A DNA stretch of 64,000 nt, from NCBI GenBank assembly GCA_963711215.1, contig CAVQDH010000003.1, positions 558,001 through 622,000 of the forward strand. Reading direction: 5' to 3'. How positions within the stretch are numbered: position 1 is the first letter of the stretch; every line of letters begins with the position of its first letter. Origin of the DNA: WHUA01 sp963711215. GTDB lineage: Bacteria; Pseudomonadota; Alphaproteobacteria; UBA8366. The notes under the pieces were generated by a model. The model did no database searches. It was given only the letters and a program-made list of their open reading frames with translations, and was not told the DNA's origin. Shown here in pieces: positions 17,586 to 27,677 of the stretch. The position numbers were made by a program, and so were the translations under genes.

Positions 17586-18140
17586 CTAGGCCGCTTCCGT
17601 CCGCGGCAGGGTGAAGCCGAGGACGAGGTTCATGCCGGCCTGCCAGCCGCAGAACATGGCGATCTCGCCAAAGGTGAGCAGCCCGCCGGTCGCGATGCCG
17701 ACGGCGATCATCGCGGCGATCGGCCATGGCCTGCGGAAGGCCGGAAACAGGAAGGCGCAGAAGACCGCCAGCGCGGCCGCGCCCGCGCCGCCGCCCGCAA
17801 GCCCGGCGGCCGTGAGGCTGCAGAAGAAGCCGCTGCCGCGTAGCCAGTCGCCGCAGGTCAGCGGCGCGATATGGACCGCGGCGCCCCAGATCAGCAGAAC
17901 GGCGACGAAGAAGAGGGCGGCTTTCGGCGCCCGCGCGAATCCCGCGGCCCACAGATAAGCGCCGGTGAGCGCGCCATAGACGAATGCCGGCACGAGGGCG
18001 ACGGCCGTCGGCGGTATCGCCTGCGCGAACAGGGATGCGGACGATGTCGAGAGCAGGCCGGTGACGAGGCCGACCGCGACCATGCCGACTTGCAGCCCCA
18101 GCGGCGGGGCGGGTGGGTTGCTGCTCAAAGCCGGCTCCAT
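17586..18140 (-). CDS. multi-spanning membrane protein, unknown family
   Basis: The 184-residue protein starts at an ATG preceded by GGAAACG and has about six hydrophobic helices, including VGMVAVGLVTGLL, FFVAVLLIWGAAVHIAPL and VLAVFCAFLFPAF-like segments, with a few Cys residues in loops (LTCGDWLRGSGFFCS) that could form a periplasmic disulfide. I do not recognise the family. It is convergent with the hydrolase gene (4 bases apart) and lies next to DsbB, which may be relevant to the Cys pair. Confidence 0.55.
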   Translation of the reverse strand: MEPALSSNPPAPPLGLQVGMVAVGLVTGLLSTSSASLFAQAIPPTAVALVPAFVYGALTGAYLWAAGFARAPKAALFFVAVLLIWGAAVHIAPLTCGDWLRGSGFFCSLTAAGLAGGGAGAAALAVFCAFLFPAFRRPWPIAAMIAVGIATGGLLTFGEIAMFCGWQAGMNLVLGFTLPRTEAA

Positions 18141-18252
18141 CGTTTCCAGGTCCCTGATCGGTGAGGGGCGGCCACTATCGGCGATTTCGATCGCGGCCTT
18201 CTTGATTGAGGTCAAGGCAGGGCGGCGATGCGCCAGGGTGGTGCCGCTTCCG

Positions 18253-18815
18253 TCAGCCGAACAGCCAGTAGGACACCGGGTTGTCCGGGCACTGGCCGGG
18301 GCCGCATTCGGCGAAGGTCGAGAGCACGTTCGCCGCGACCACGAAAACGGCGGCGATGATCGCCAGCTTGCCGAGCGCGCTCTGCGCGCCGAAGGCGATG
18401 AAGCGCTGCTTGCGGTACTGCGTGCTGTAGGCGGCGATCAACGCGGTGCCAAGGATGATCGCGGCGAAGACCAGGAAGGCCCAGGTATAATAGTGCAGGC
18501 CGACGAAGGTGCCGCCATATCCCGGATCGGGTGGAACGATGTGCAGGGTGACCTGGCGCGAGCGCGACGGCCGCGCCGAAGAAGGCGCTGACGATCATGA
18601 TCGAATAATGGTCGGGCTTGGGGCCCCGGATCACGTTCAGAAGAAGCCCGCACAGCACGCCGACGAAGCCGATGCGCTGCAGCAGGCAGAGCGGGCAGGG
18701 CAGCCCGCCGCCGGTGAGCTGATCGTAGAACGCCGTCAGCAGCACGATGCAGACGGCGAGCACGCCGAGCGCGTTGAGGTTGCGGAAGACCGCTGGTATC
18801 GCTATCGCCGTTCAT
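18253..18815 (-). CDS. dsbB: disulfide bond formation protein B (two frame breaks)
   Basis: The inner-membrane DsbB oxidase is recognised by LPCPLCLLQR in the first periplasmic loop after VLAVCIVLLTAFYDQLTGG, then GTFVGLHYYTW and a second Cys pair in FAECGPGQC. DsbB re-oxidises DsbA using quinone. An extra base near 18798 and one near 18566 break the frame; the corrected protein is about 187 residues. It starts 10 bases after the small DUF5993-like gene, with GAGGGCGCGGCC before the ATG, so the two form an operon. Confidence 0.85.
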
Positions 18816-18825
18816 GGCCGCGCCC

Positions 18826-18981
18826 TCACAGCTGGATGTGAAGCGTGGCGCCGACATGGTGGTAGAACCAGAACAGGCTCGCCGCCATGGCGACGCTGTA
18901 GGTGGCCAGGGACGGTCTTTCCCTGTCCAGCAATGCCAGCACGATCGCGATCAGGAAGAGCAGAAACAGCAGGCTCATCAT
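18826..18981 (-). CDS. DUF5993-like small membrane protein (51 aa)
   Basis: A 51-codon frame runs from the tandem ATG at 18981 (MMSLLFLLFLIAIVLALL) to a stop at 18826. It encodes two hydrophobic helices separated by DRERPSLATYS, with a C-terminal FWFYHHVGATLHIQL. The size, the HH motif and the position directly before dsbB fit DUF5993, a short family that co-occurs with DsbB. GGGGGGA lies upstream of the start. It is shorter than usual gene-calling cut-offs. It may be a DsbB subunit or chaperone; this is inferred from linkage only. Confidence 0.7.
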   Translation of the reverse strand: MMSLLFLLFLIAIVLALLDRERPSLATYSVAMAASLFWFYHHVGATLHIQL

Positions 18982-19101
18982 CGCGAGATTCCCCCCTTTG
19001 TTTTTTATCTCGTTGACCCGCTACCCAGCCTAGGTGCAACGGCCGGCGGCGTCACCCGCAAATTGCAGAAAATGCCGCCGGTATGATCGCGGGCGCGATG
19101 G

Positions 19102-19946
19102 TCAGAAGGGGCGGTCGCCCTTGATCAGCAGGCGGTAGAGGGTGCGCGTCTCGTTCAGGTCGTAGTCCGCGAAGGCCCGGTGCATGGTCGAGCGGTCGTC
19201 CCAGATCAGTAGGTCGCCGAGCCGCCATTTGTGGCGAGTAGATAAACTCCGGCCGGATCGCGGTTTCCAGCAGCTCCTCGATCAGCGCCTGGCTGTCTTC
19301 CGGCGACATGCCGACGAACTGCTCGACCTTGCCCTGGTGCATGTAGATCGCCTTGGTGCCGTTCGCCGGATGGGTGCGGATGAGGGGATGGATCATCGGC
19401 TTGTCCTCGATCGAGCGGGCGGAAACGCCGTAGCGCGCCGACTTCTTCTTGGACGCGCTGCCCTGGAAGACGTTGACCGTCTCGAGGCCGTCGATCCGCG
19501 CCTTCATCGCCGCCGGCAGCGCCTCGTAGGCGGCGCGCATGTTGGCGATGCCGGTGTTGCCGCCGCCGCTTTTCGGCAGCTCGAGCGCATAGAGCGCGGT
19601 ATAGCTCGGCGGTTCCGGGCGGTTGGTATGGTCGGTATGCCAGTAGTTCGAGTGATAGACCCGATTGCCGTCCTTCGCCGGGGAAGGTGTTGGAGATGCG
19701 GTTGACGAAGGGCTCGGATTCATCCCGGTAAGCCATGAAGTTCTGCTCCACCGGCTCGCCGAAATTCTTCATCGCGGTGAGGAACTGGTGGGCGTCCTGG
19801 AGGTGCTGGCCGCGTACGACGAGGGCGACATGCTCGATCAGCGCGTCGTTCAGCCGCTTTCTGGTTTCCGCGTCCAGCGGCTCGCGCAGGTCGACGCCGA
19901 CGGCTTCGGCGCCGGCATACCGACCCAAGGGATTGATCGTGAGCAT
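19102..19946 (-). CDS. TauD/TfdA-family Fe(II)/2-oxoglutarate dioxygenase (two frame breaks)
   Basis: About 281 residues. The iron site is WHTDHTN plus the distal His in RSTMHRAF, and the 2-oxoglutarate Arg lies in TRTLYRLLIKG. Extra bases near 19684 and 19235 break the frame; correction restores NTFPAKDGNRVYHSNYWHTD and YSHKWRLGDLLIW. CAGGAGAGATC precedes the ATG. The substrate (sulfonate, ether or carnitine-like compound) is unknown. It lies 82 bases downstream of a hydroxyacid dehydrogenase gene. A second family member is at 38254. Confidence 0.85.
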
Positions 19947-20028
19947 GATCTCTCCTGGCCAATGTGGGGTTGCCCCCAGGGTAACGGCCCGGGCCGGGCG
20001 CTGGCAAATCGGCGGCCCGGCGGCGGGA

Positions 20029-21006
20029 CTACCGGCCCTTCAGGACCTCGGGATTGACCACGTTGATCGGCGCGCCCTTCGCGTAGGCCACGACCTGCTC
20101 GAAGATCGAGTCGAACTGGATCTGGTGCTCGTCCCAGGTGACGTAGCCGATGTGCGGCGTGCAGACGACGTTGTCCATGTTCAGCAGCGGGTGCGACGTG
20201 TCGCGCACCGGCTCCTCCTCGTAGACGTCGACCGCGGCCATGCCGGGGCGTCCCTTGGCGAGCGCGGCCTCGAGCGCGCCGTGCTCGATCAGCGGCGCGC
20301 GGCTGGTGTTGACCAGCAGCGCAGTCGGCTTCATGCGTGCGAGGTCGGCCGCGGTGACAATGCCGCGCGTGGCGTCGTAAAGCCGCATGTGAAGCGAGAT
20401 TACGTCGCAGCGCTCGAAGAAATCCTCCTTGCTGGCGGCGGTCTCGTAGCCGTCCGCGCGCGCCCGCTCGCGCGATGCCTCGCGCGCCCAGATCAGGACA
20501 TTCATCCGGAAGGTGCGGCCATAGTCGGCGACGACCTTGCCGATCCGCCCGTAGCCGTAGATGCCGAGTGTCTTGTCGTGCAGCGACAGGCCCATGCCCG
20601 ACTGCCACTTGCCGGCCTTGAGCGACGCCATCTGCTGCGGGATGCGGCGCATCGCTGCGAGGACCATCCCCCAGGTCAGCTCGGCCGTGCTGTAGGACGG
20701 GCTGCCGGGATGCTGGTCGGAGGAAACGATGATGCCGAGCCGGGTGCAGGTGTCGACGTCGATATGCGGGTAGACGCTGCGCTGGCTGATCAGCTTGAGC
20801 TTCGGCAGACGCTCCAGCAGCGGGGTACGGATCTTGGTGCGCTCGCGGATCAGCACGAGCACCTCGGTGTCGGCCAGCCGCTCGGCCAGCGCGTCCACGT
20901 CCTGCACATGGTCGTTCCAGATCGTCACGTCGTGGCCGGCCAGCTTCTTGAAGCAGGGCAGGGTCCGGAGCGTGTCGTGGTAGTCGTCGAGAATGGTGAT
21001 CTTCAC
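20029..21006 (-). CDS. D-2-hydroxyacid dehydrogenase family protein
   Basis: The 325-residue NAD-dependent enzyme has GIYGYGRIGKVVADYG as the dinucleotide motif, catalytic Arg in NTSRAPLI, Glu in VDVYEEEP and His in CTPHIGY, so it looks active. I choose the GTG start (KITILDDYHDTLR) because GGGAGGACAGC lies in front of it; the longer frame from 21042 is less likely. It is upstream of, and in line with, the first TauD gene, suggesting a joint catabolic step. Confidence 0.9.
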   Translation of the reverse strand: MKITILDDYHDTLRTLPCFKKLAGHDVTIWNDHVQDVDALAERLADTEVLVLIRERTKIRTPLLERLPKLKLISQRSVYPHIDVDTCTRLGIIVSSDQHPGSPSYSTAELTWGMVLAAMRRIPQQMASLKAGKWQSGMGLSLHDKTLGIYGYGRIGKVVADYGRTFRMNVLIWAREASRERARADGYETAASKEDFFERCDVISLHMRLYDATRGIVTAADLARMKPTALLVNTSRAPLIEHGALEAALAKGRPGMAAVDVYEEEPVRDTSHPLLNMDNVVCTPHIGYVTWDEHQIQFDSIFEQVVAYAKGAPINVVNPEVLKGR

Positions 21007-21066
21007 CGCTGCTGTCCTCCCGAAATGTGATTTTTCCCGCAAAGACGGCGGCGGGGCGCCAAACGG

Positions 21067-22455
21067 TCAGTGATGAACGGCCGAGGCCACGGCCTGGAGG
21101 CGGGAAACGAAGTCCTGGCGCCAGTGCCGCGCGTCGCGCGCCCGGATGCGCTTGAGAAGCGCGCCGTGGCGCTCGCGCCGCTCTTCCAGCGCCATGGAGA
21201 GGCCGCGCTGCATCGCCGCCGCAACTTCATAGGCGTCATAGGGGTTCACCTGCAAGGCCTCCTGCAGGTCTTCCGCCGCGCCGGCGAATTTCGAGAGCAC
21301 GAGGACGCCCGGATTGTCGTCGTCCTGCGCGGCGACGTATTCCTTGGCGACAAGGTTCATGCCGTCGCGCAAGGGCGTCACCAGGCCGATGCGGCTGCCG
21401 CGGAACAGCGCGGCCAGGGTCGCCCGCGCCACGTTCCGGTGGATATAGCGGATCGGCGTCCAGTCGAAATCGGCGAAGCGGCCGTTGATGGCGCCGGACA
21501 GCCGCTCGAGCTCCTCGCGGATGTCGGCGTAGGCGTCGACGTCCTCGCGCGTCGGCGGCGCGATCTGCATCAGGTTCACGCGCTTGCTGTTGTCGGGATA
21601 CTGCTCGAGCAGCTTCTCGAAAGCGATGAAGCGTTCCGGCAGGCCCTTGGTGTAGTCCAGCCGGTCGACGCCGATGATCTGCGACGCTTCGACGGTGCGG
21701 CGGTGCATGCGCTGGACGATCTCGTCCGCTTCCGGCGTGCGCGCCATGGCGCGGAATGAATCGACGTCGATGCCGATGGGGAATTCCTTGACCAGGATCG
21801 TCCGGCCGAAGGCGGTGAGGCGGCCGTGATCGTCGAGCTTGCCCTCGGCGTTTTCGATCACGTAGCGCTGGAAATTGCCGAGATCGGAGGTGGTCTGAAA
21901 GCCGACGACGTCGTAGGAGAACATCGACCGCACGAGCCATTCGTGGCCGGGCAGGGCGATCAGCATGTCGGGCGGCGGGAAGGGGATGTGCAGGAAGAAG
22001 CCGATCGCGTTGCCGCAGCCGCGCGCGCGCAGCTCGGCGCCGAACGGGATCAGATGGTAGTCGTGCACCCAGATCAGGTCACTGGGCTGCAGCAGGCTGC
22101 GCAGCCGGTCGGCGAAGCGCGAGTTCACCTGCCGGTAGCCCTGCATGTAGCTGGCGTCGAGGCGCGCCAGGTCGAGCCGGTAATGCAGAATGGGCCACAG
22201 CAGGTTGTTCGCCATGCCGGTGTAGTAGGACCGGTACTCGTCCTCGGTCAGGGACACCGTCGCCGTCGCGTAGGGCCCTGAATCGTCGAGATCCACGCGG
22301 TTCGCCGTCAGGCTGTCGGTCACGTTGCCGTTCCATCCGAACCAGAGCCCGCCCTTCTCGCGCAGCGCGTCGCCTAAGGCGACCGCCAGCCCGCCCGATT
22401 GGGCGGATTGGTCGGGGTTCGCGACCCGGTTGGATACGACGACCAGTCGTGTCAC
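21067..22455 (-). CDS. otsA: trehalose-6-phosphate synthase
   Basis: The 462-residue GT20 enzyme transfers glucose from UDP-glucose to glucose-6-phosphate. It has VVVSNRVANP at the N terminus, GGLAVAL, WFGWNGN, the HDYHLI loop, and RLDYTKGLPERF. Its GTG start overlaps the TGA of the upstream GH15 gene within GTGA and is preceded by GGGAGG, so translation is coupled. Together with otsB and the GH15 gene it forms a three-gene trehalose operon. Confidence 0.95.
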   Translation of the reverse strand: MTRLVVVSNRVANPDQSAQSGGLAVALGDALREKGGLWFGWNGNVTDSLTANRVDLDDSGPYATATVSLTEDEYRSYYTGMANNLLWPILHYRLDLARLDASYMQGYRQVNSRFADRLRSLLQPSDLIWVHDYHLIPFGAELRARGCGNAIGFFLHIPFPPPDMLIALPGHEWLVRSMFSYDVVGFQTTSDLGNFQRYVIENAEGKLDDHGRLTAFGRTILVKEFPIGIDVDSFRAMARTPEADEIVQRMHRRTVEASQIIGVDRLDYTKGLPERFIAFEKLLEQYPDNSKRVNLMQIAPPTREDVDAYADIREELERLSGAINGRFADFDWTPIRYIHRNVARATLAALFRGSRIGLVTPLRDGMNLVAKEYVAAQDDDNPGVLVLSKFAGAAEDLQEALQVNPYDAYEVAAAMQRGLSMALEERRERHGALLKRIRARDARHWRQDFVSRLQAVASAVHH

Positions 22456-24249
22456 ACGACCGCCTCCCACGGCTTCGACAACAGCATGGCGGAATTGATG
22501 ATGCCGACCATCGAATAGGTCTGCGGGATATTGCCCCACATCTCGCCGGTCGCCGGGCAGGTATCCTCCGACATCAGGCCGACCGGGTTGCGGAAGGCGA
22601 GCAGCTGCTCGAAATAGTCCCGCGCCTCGTCGACGCGGCCGATGCGCGCCAGCGCGTCGACGCGCCAGAAGGCGCAGAAATTGAATGCGGTCTCGGGCGT
22701 GCCGTAGTCGTCCGGCGCCTCGTAGCGGCGCACATGCGGGCCGTCGGCGAGCACCGCGCCGACGGCATCGACGGTCGATACGAAGCGCGGGTCGTGCGGG
22801 TCGATGAAGCCGACTTCCGCCATCAGCAGGACACTTGCATCCAGGGCTTCTCCTTCGAAGCTTTCGACGAAGGCATTGCGCTTGTCGGACCAGGAGCGGG
22901 CGAGAATTTCCTGTTTGATCTGGGCCGCGCGTGACGACCACTTCGCCTGACGGTCCGTGAGCCCCATGTAGGAGGCGATTTTGCCGAGCCGGTCGCAAGC
23001 CGCCCAGCACATGAGGCTCGATGACGTGTGAACGCGCGCGCGCGAGCGCAGTTCCCACATACCCGCGTCAGGCTGATTGTAGACGCGAAAGGCTTGTTCG
23101 CCAACCTGCTCGAGCCGCTCGAAATCGGTGACGCCCGGCGCGCCGGGTCATGCGCTGGTCGATGAAGGCCTGCGCGGCGCCCAGCACCACGTTGCCGTAG
23201 ACGTCATGCTGGATATGCGAATGCGCCTGATTGCCGACGCGAACGGGGCCCATGCCGCGGTAGCCGCGCAGCGTCGCGACCTCGCGCTCGACGATGTCGT
23301 TTTCCCGGCCGATCCCGAAGACCGGGCCGATATGGCCGCCCTTCGCGTCGGCGATCACGTTCATGATCCAGCCGAAGTAATTCTCCATCGTCCGCACGGC
23401 GGAGAGGCTGTTGAGCGCGCGGACGACGAAGAAAGCGTCGCGGATCCAGCAGAAGCGGTAGTCCCAGTTGCGTCCGCTGTCGGGCGCTTCGGGGATGGAG
23501 GTGGTCGCGGCGGCGATGATCGCGCCGGTCTCCTCATACGAGCAGAGCTTGAGCGTGATCGCCGAGCGGATGACCGCGTCCTGCCATTCCATCGGAACGG
23601 CCAGCCGGCGCGTCCAGTCGCGCCAGTAGTCGATCGTGCGCTCCTCGAAGTCGCGCGCGGTCTCGTCGATGCCGCCCGACAGGGTCTCGTCGGGGCCGAG
23701 GATCAGGTTGACCGGCTCGGTCAGGTTGAACGGCGTCTCGTTCAGGATGTAGTCGACCGCGGTATCGGTCGTCAGCCGCAGCGTCAGGTCGTTCGCGCTG
23801 TAGCGGATATGGTTCGAGCCGCGCGTGCGCTGCGGCTGCAGCCGGCCGTAGTCGAAGGTCGGCCGCATGCGGATGCGGATGCGCGGGCTGCCGGAGAGCG
23901 GGCGGATGCGCCGGATGATGGTGCGCGGGCGGAACGGCCGGCCCCGCAGGTAGAAGCGCGGCGCGATATCCGTCACCTCGATCGAGCCGTCGTCGCCGTG
24001 CAGCGTCGTCTTGAGCACGGCGGTGCGGTCGACATAGGCCTGATGCGACGCGGCGAAGCCCTCGAGCTCGACCGAAAAGGCGCCGTCGAGCGCGTCGCCG
24101 TTCTCCTCCCGCATGTCGTTGATCAGCGCGTTGAAGAAGGCGTCGCTGTCGAAGCGGGGCATGCAGCTCCAGACGATGCGGGCGCGCGGATCGACCAGCG
24201 CGGCGAAGCTGCAATTCCCGATCATTCCAACGTTGAGCGTGCCGGTCAT
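22452..24249 (-). CDS. glycoside hydrolase family 15 protein (one frame break)
   Basis: About 598 residues: an N-terminal beta-sandwich (MTGTLNVGMIGNCSFAALVD...) and an (alpha/alpha)6 barrel with NWDYRFCWIRDAFF, HIQHDVYGNVVLGAA, ETAFNFCAFWRVDAL and MWGNIPQTYSMVG. An extra base near 23145 breaks the frame between RMTRR and VTDFERLEQVGE. The ATG overlaps the otsB stop (ATGA) and the stop overlaps the otsA start. GH15 covers glucoamylase, glucodextranase and trehalase activities; the position between otsB and otsA favours trehalose or a related alpha-glucan as substrate. Confidence 0.9.
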
Positions 24250-25010
24250 TGACACCCGTCCTCTGCGGCGCTCGTCGCCATCGCTTCCAGCCATTGTCGC
24301 AGGTCGGATGGGCTTTCCAGGCGGTAGGCCGCCGCCGAGCATCCCGCGCCGACTTTGATCGACAGGCCGCCCTGCCGGTTCACCAGGTCGAAGCCCTCCT
24401 CGTCGGTCACGTCGTCCCCGGCGAAGACCGGCAGCCGCCCGGCGAAGGGCGCCTCGCCCATGAAGGCCGCGATGGCGCGTCCCTTGTCCGAAAGCGCGCT
24501 GCGAACCTCGTATACGAACTTTCCTTGCAGAAGGGTAAACGCCGGGGCGTCGGCGATCGCTTTCTCGACGGCGGCGAGGCCGGCATCGGCGCAGTCCGGC
24601 GCGAGGCGGTAATGCAGGGCGACGGACTTGCTCTTGCGCTCGACGATCAGGCCCGGCCTGTCCGCCGCGAAGCGCTCCAGCCGTTCGGCGACCTTGGTCA
24701 GCGCGTCCTGGTCGACGGTGGTCTCGACGATGGCGCCCCCGGCGGTCCGGCGCGCATGCCCGTGGGCCCCGGCGACCGGCAGGCGCAGCGGCGCGATGAA
24801 ACGGTCGATGGTCTCGATATCCCGCCCGGTGACGATCGCGACCGCGCCATCGCTGCAGTCCGTGAGCCGGCGCAGCACCTCGAGGATCAGCGGGTCGACG
24901 GCCACGGCCTCCGGCCGGTTGGCGAACTCGACCAGCGTCCCGTCGAAATCCAGGAACAGCGCCGCGGCGCGACACGGCAGCGGTGGCGGAGGAGGTAAGG
25001 CTGTGTTCAC
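24246..25010 (-). CDS. otsB: trehalose-6-phosphate phosphatase
   Basis: HAD-superfamily phosphatase with motif I FLDFDGTLVEF, motif II Thr in AIVTGR, the Lys region KGRAIAAFM and motif IV FAGDDVTDEEGF, removing phosphate from trehalose-6-phosphate. About 254 residues if the GTG at 25010 (after GGAAG) is used; an in-frame TTG at 25070 would add 20 residues. It is the first gene of the otsB-GH15-otsA operon, with a four-base overlap into the next gene. Confidence 0.92.
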   Translation of the reverse strand: MNTALPPPPPLPCRAAALFLDFDGTLVEFANRPEAVAVDPLILEVLRRLTDCSDGAVAIVTGRDIETIDRFIAPLRLPVAGAHGHARRTAGGAIVETTVDQDALTKVAERLERFAADRPGLIVERKSKSVALHYRLAPDCADAGLAAVEKAIADAPAFTLLQGKFVYEVRSALSDKGRAIAAFMGEAPFAGRLPVFAGDDVTDEEGFDLVNRQGGLSIKVGAGCSAAAYRLESPSDLRQWLEAMATSAAEDGCQ

Positions 25011-25204
25011 GCTCTGGGAGCTTCCGTTGACTGTTAGCGGATGATTTAACAGAACAGTGGCCGGAAACAAACCTCATGTGGTAGCGAAGGGCAGACGGCG
25101 CCTCATAATCTTGAGGCGGCGGTCTCCCCGCGGGCGGAACCGCCCGGCATCGCCTCAATGAGCTTGTTTACACCCCGCCAAATTCAAGGTGAAACTGACC
25201 CGCC

Positions 25205-26546
25205 ATGCCGATGATCACGGACAAATCCCCCATCGCTTTCGCCGACCCGCTGCCGGACGCGGTCGACGTCGCCGTCATCGGGGCCGGGGTGGCCGGCACC
25301 GCGACGGCCTTCTTCCTCGCCGAGCGCGGGGTCAAGGTGCTGCTCTGCGACAAGGGCCGGGTGGCGGGCGAGCAGTCGAGCCGCAACTGGGGCTGGGTGC
25401 GCCAGCAGGGCCGCGACTTCGCCGAGCTGCCGATCATGATCGAATCCAACCGCATCTGGCGCGGCCTCGCCGAGAAAACGGGCGAAGCGGACCTCACCTT
25501 CACGCAATCGGGCGCGCTCCACCTCGCCGAGACCGAAGACCGGCTCGCGCTTTTCGAGACCTGGCACGCGCAGGCGAAGGAGCTTCAGCTCGACACGCGG
25601 CTCTTGTCGAAGGCGGAGGTCGAGGCGCGCTTTCCCGCATGTCCGGGGGCAGTGGCTCGGCGGCATCCTGACGGAGAGCGACGGCCGCGGCGAGCCCTTC
25701 GTCGCCATTCCCGCGCTCGCCCGCGCGGCGCGGCGGCTGGGCGTCACGATCATCGAGGGCTGCGCCGTGCGCACGCTCGACCTGGAGGGTGGCCGCGTCG
25801 CCGGCGTGGTGACCGAGAAGGGGCGGGTGCGCTGCGCCCAGGCGGTGCTGGCGGGCGGCGCGTGGTCGACCTATTTCGCCGCCAATGCCGGGATCGACCT
25901 GCCGCAGCTCGCCGTCCGCTCGACCGTGGCGCGGACCGAGCCGGCGCCGTCCGCCTACGTCCACAACACCAATACGCCGGGCCTGGCGATCCGCCGGCGG
26001 GCGGACGGCGGCTACACGGTGTCGAGCGGCGTGCTCGCCGAGCATTACCTCGGCCCGCGCTCGTTCAAGTATTTCATGAAATACATGCCGCTGCTGCGGC
26101 GGAGCGCGAAGGACGTGCGGCTCCATCTCGGCGCGCCCAAGGGCTACCCGGGCGCCTGGGGCCAGCCGAGCCGCTGGACCGCGGACGAGGTGACCCCCTT
26201 CGAGCGCATGCGGGTGCTCAACCCGCCGCCGAACCCGCGCGCGGTACGCGATATCGAAGACCGCATCCCGAAGCGCTTTCCCGAGCTGGCCGGCGTGAAG
26301 CTGGCGGAGGCCTGGGCCGGCATGATCGACGTGACGCCCGACGCCGTTCCGACCTTGGGCGAGGACGCGACGATCAAGGGCCTCTACATCGTCACGGGCC
26401 TGAGCGGCCACGGCTTCGGCATCGGCCCGGCGATCGGCCGCATCATGGCCGACGTCATCACCGCCCGCCCGCCCGGCCACGACATCACCCGCTTCCGCGC
26501 CCAACGCTTCTTCGACGGCACGCCGATCCGGCCGGGACCGTATTGA
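25205..26546 (+). CDS. FAD-dependent D-amino-acid-oxidase family protein (one frame break)
   Basis: About 446 residues. VDVAVIGAGVAGTATAFFLAERG is interrupted here only for length; the visible motif is GAGVAGTA at about residue 23. SRNWGWVRQQGRD is typical of the DAO branch acting on secondary amines or D-amino acids. An extra C near 25638 breaks the frame; correction gives RFPHVRGQWLGGILTESDG. The C terminus GLSGHGFGIGPAIGR binds FAD. The substrate is unknown. It is divergent from otsB. Confidence 0.88.
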
Positions 26547-26554
26547 CGCGAAAA

Positions 26555-26664
26555 GTCCTCCCCCCTTGCGGGGGAGGATTTAGGTGGGGGGTGAGCGACG
26601 ATCCGTCGACAGCGTGGCCTTTAAGGTCCCCCCACCCTGACCCTCCCCCGCAAGGGGGGAGGGA
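26555..26664. repeat. palindromic interspersed repeat, copy 1
   Basis: The element starts GTCCTCCCCCCTTGCGGGGG, continues AGGATTTAGGTGGGGGGTGA, and ends with CCCCACCCTGACCCTCCCCC and GCAAGGGGGGA. It contains an inner hairpin at each end and pairs overall. Copies 2 (34371) and 3 (37082) share these blocks. It sits in the convergent gap between the DAO-family gene and the IclR gene. Confidence 0.75.
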
Positions 26665-26701
26665 AAATTCTTTGTCTTTGAGTAATTATGCGCACGCGGT
26701 A

Positions 26702-27539
26702 CTACGCAGGCTCCGCGAACAGCCGGCTCAGCCGTTCCGCCGCGTCCTGCAGCGTCGGCAGGTGCTTCACCATCGCGGACGGCATCGAGCCGCGGCTCGG
26801 GCGCGTGGATGGCGAGGGCGGCGGTGAAGCGGGTCTTGCGGGCGGCGTCGGGGACCGGGACGGCGAGGCCGACGAGGCCGACCATGTATTCCTGGTCGTT
26901 GACGGTGAAGCCGTCGGCGCGGATCTTCTCCAGCGCCTGCTCCATCGCCGCCGGGTCGGTGATCGTGTGGTCGGTGTAGCGCCGGAGCGGCCCCGCCGCG
27001 TAGAAGCGCTCGCGCGTGCGCTTCGGCATCTGCGCCAGGAACAGCTTGCCCATCGCCGTGCAATGCAGCGGCACGTGGCTGCCGACCGAGAGCTGCAGGC
27101 GCAGCGGCCAATGCGTCTCGACCCGGTCGAGATAGACCACCGCGTTGCCGTCGAGCATGCCGAGGTTGCAGGTCTCGCCGGTCTCCGCCGCGACCAACTC
27201 CAGCACCGCGTGGCGCGGCGCGCGGCGGGCCGAGGCGGTCAGCGTGCCGACGGCGAGCGCGTTCAGCCGCGGGCCGATGGTGAACTGCTTGCCCGAGGGC
27301 TCGCGCGCCAGCATGCCCTCGGCCTCGAGCCGGGCGGCGAGGCGGTGCACGGTGGGCTTCGGCAGGTCGAGCGTGTCGGCCATCTGCGCCAGGCTCATCG
27401 GCCGGTTCTCGGCGACGATCATCTCGAGCAGGGCGAAGGCCCGCTGCACCGCGGAGCTGCGGTCGCCCCGATCGTCGCCCCGGTCGTCGCGGTCATCGTC
27501 GCGGTCATTCTCGGGCGGCAGGGGGGCGTCTTCGGGCAT
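26702..27539 (-). CDS. IclR family transcriptional regulator (one frame break)
   Basis: About 279 residues. The winged-helix domain has SLAQMADTLDLPKPTVHRLAARLEA-type sequence (shown in part: PKPTVHRLAARLEAEG), followed by the IclR ligand domain with HCTAMGKLFLA and ADGFTVNDQEYMVGL. An extra base near 26787 disturbs the last 25 residues; corrected end is MVKHLPTLQDAAERL to FAEPA. The N terminus is an unusual Asp/Arg-rich tail encoded by a short degenerate tandem repeat. Start could be this ATG or one nine bases upstream. It probably controls the divergent TauE-type exporter gene or nearby catabolic genes. Confidence 0.85.
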
Positions 27540-27677
27540 GGCGGTCATTCCGGGCTTCGCCCTACTGGAAGGCAATTTGAGTGGACAAGCAAGCGCTTGT
27601 TTGAGACGAACTCCGCACCGTTTAACGAAATAGTCGCAAAGCCTGGGGGGAATGACCGGCATGGATGATGGAGCGGC

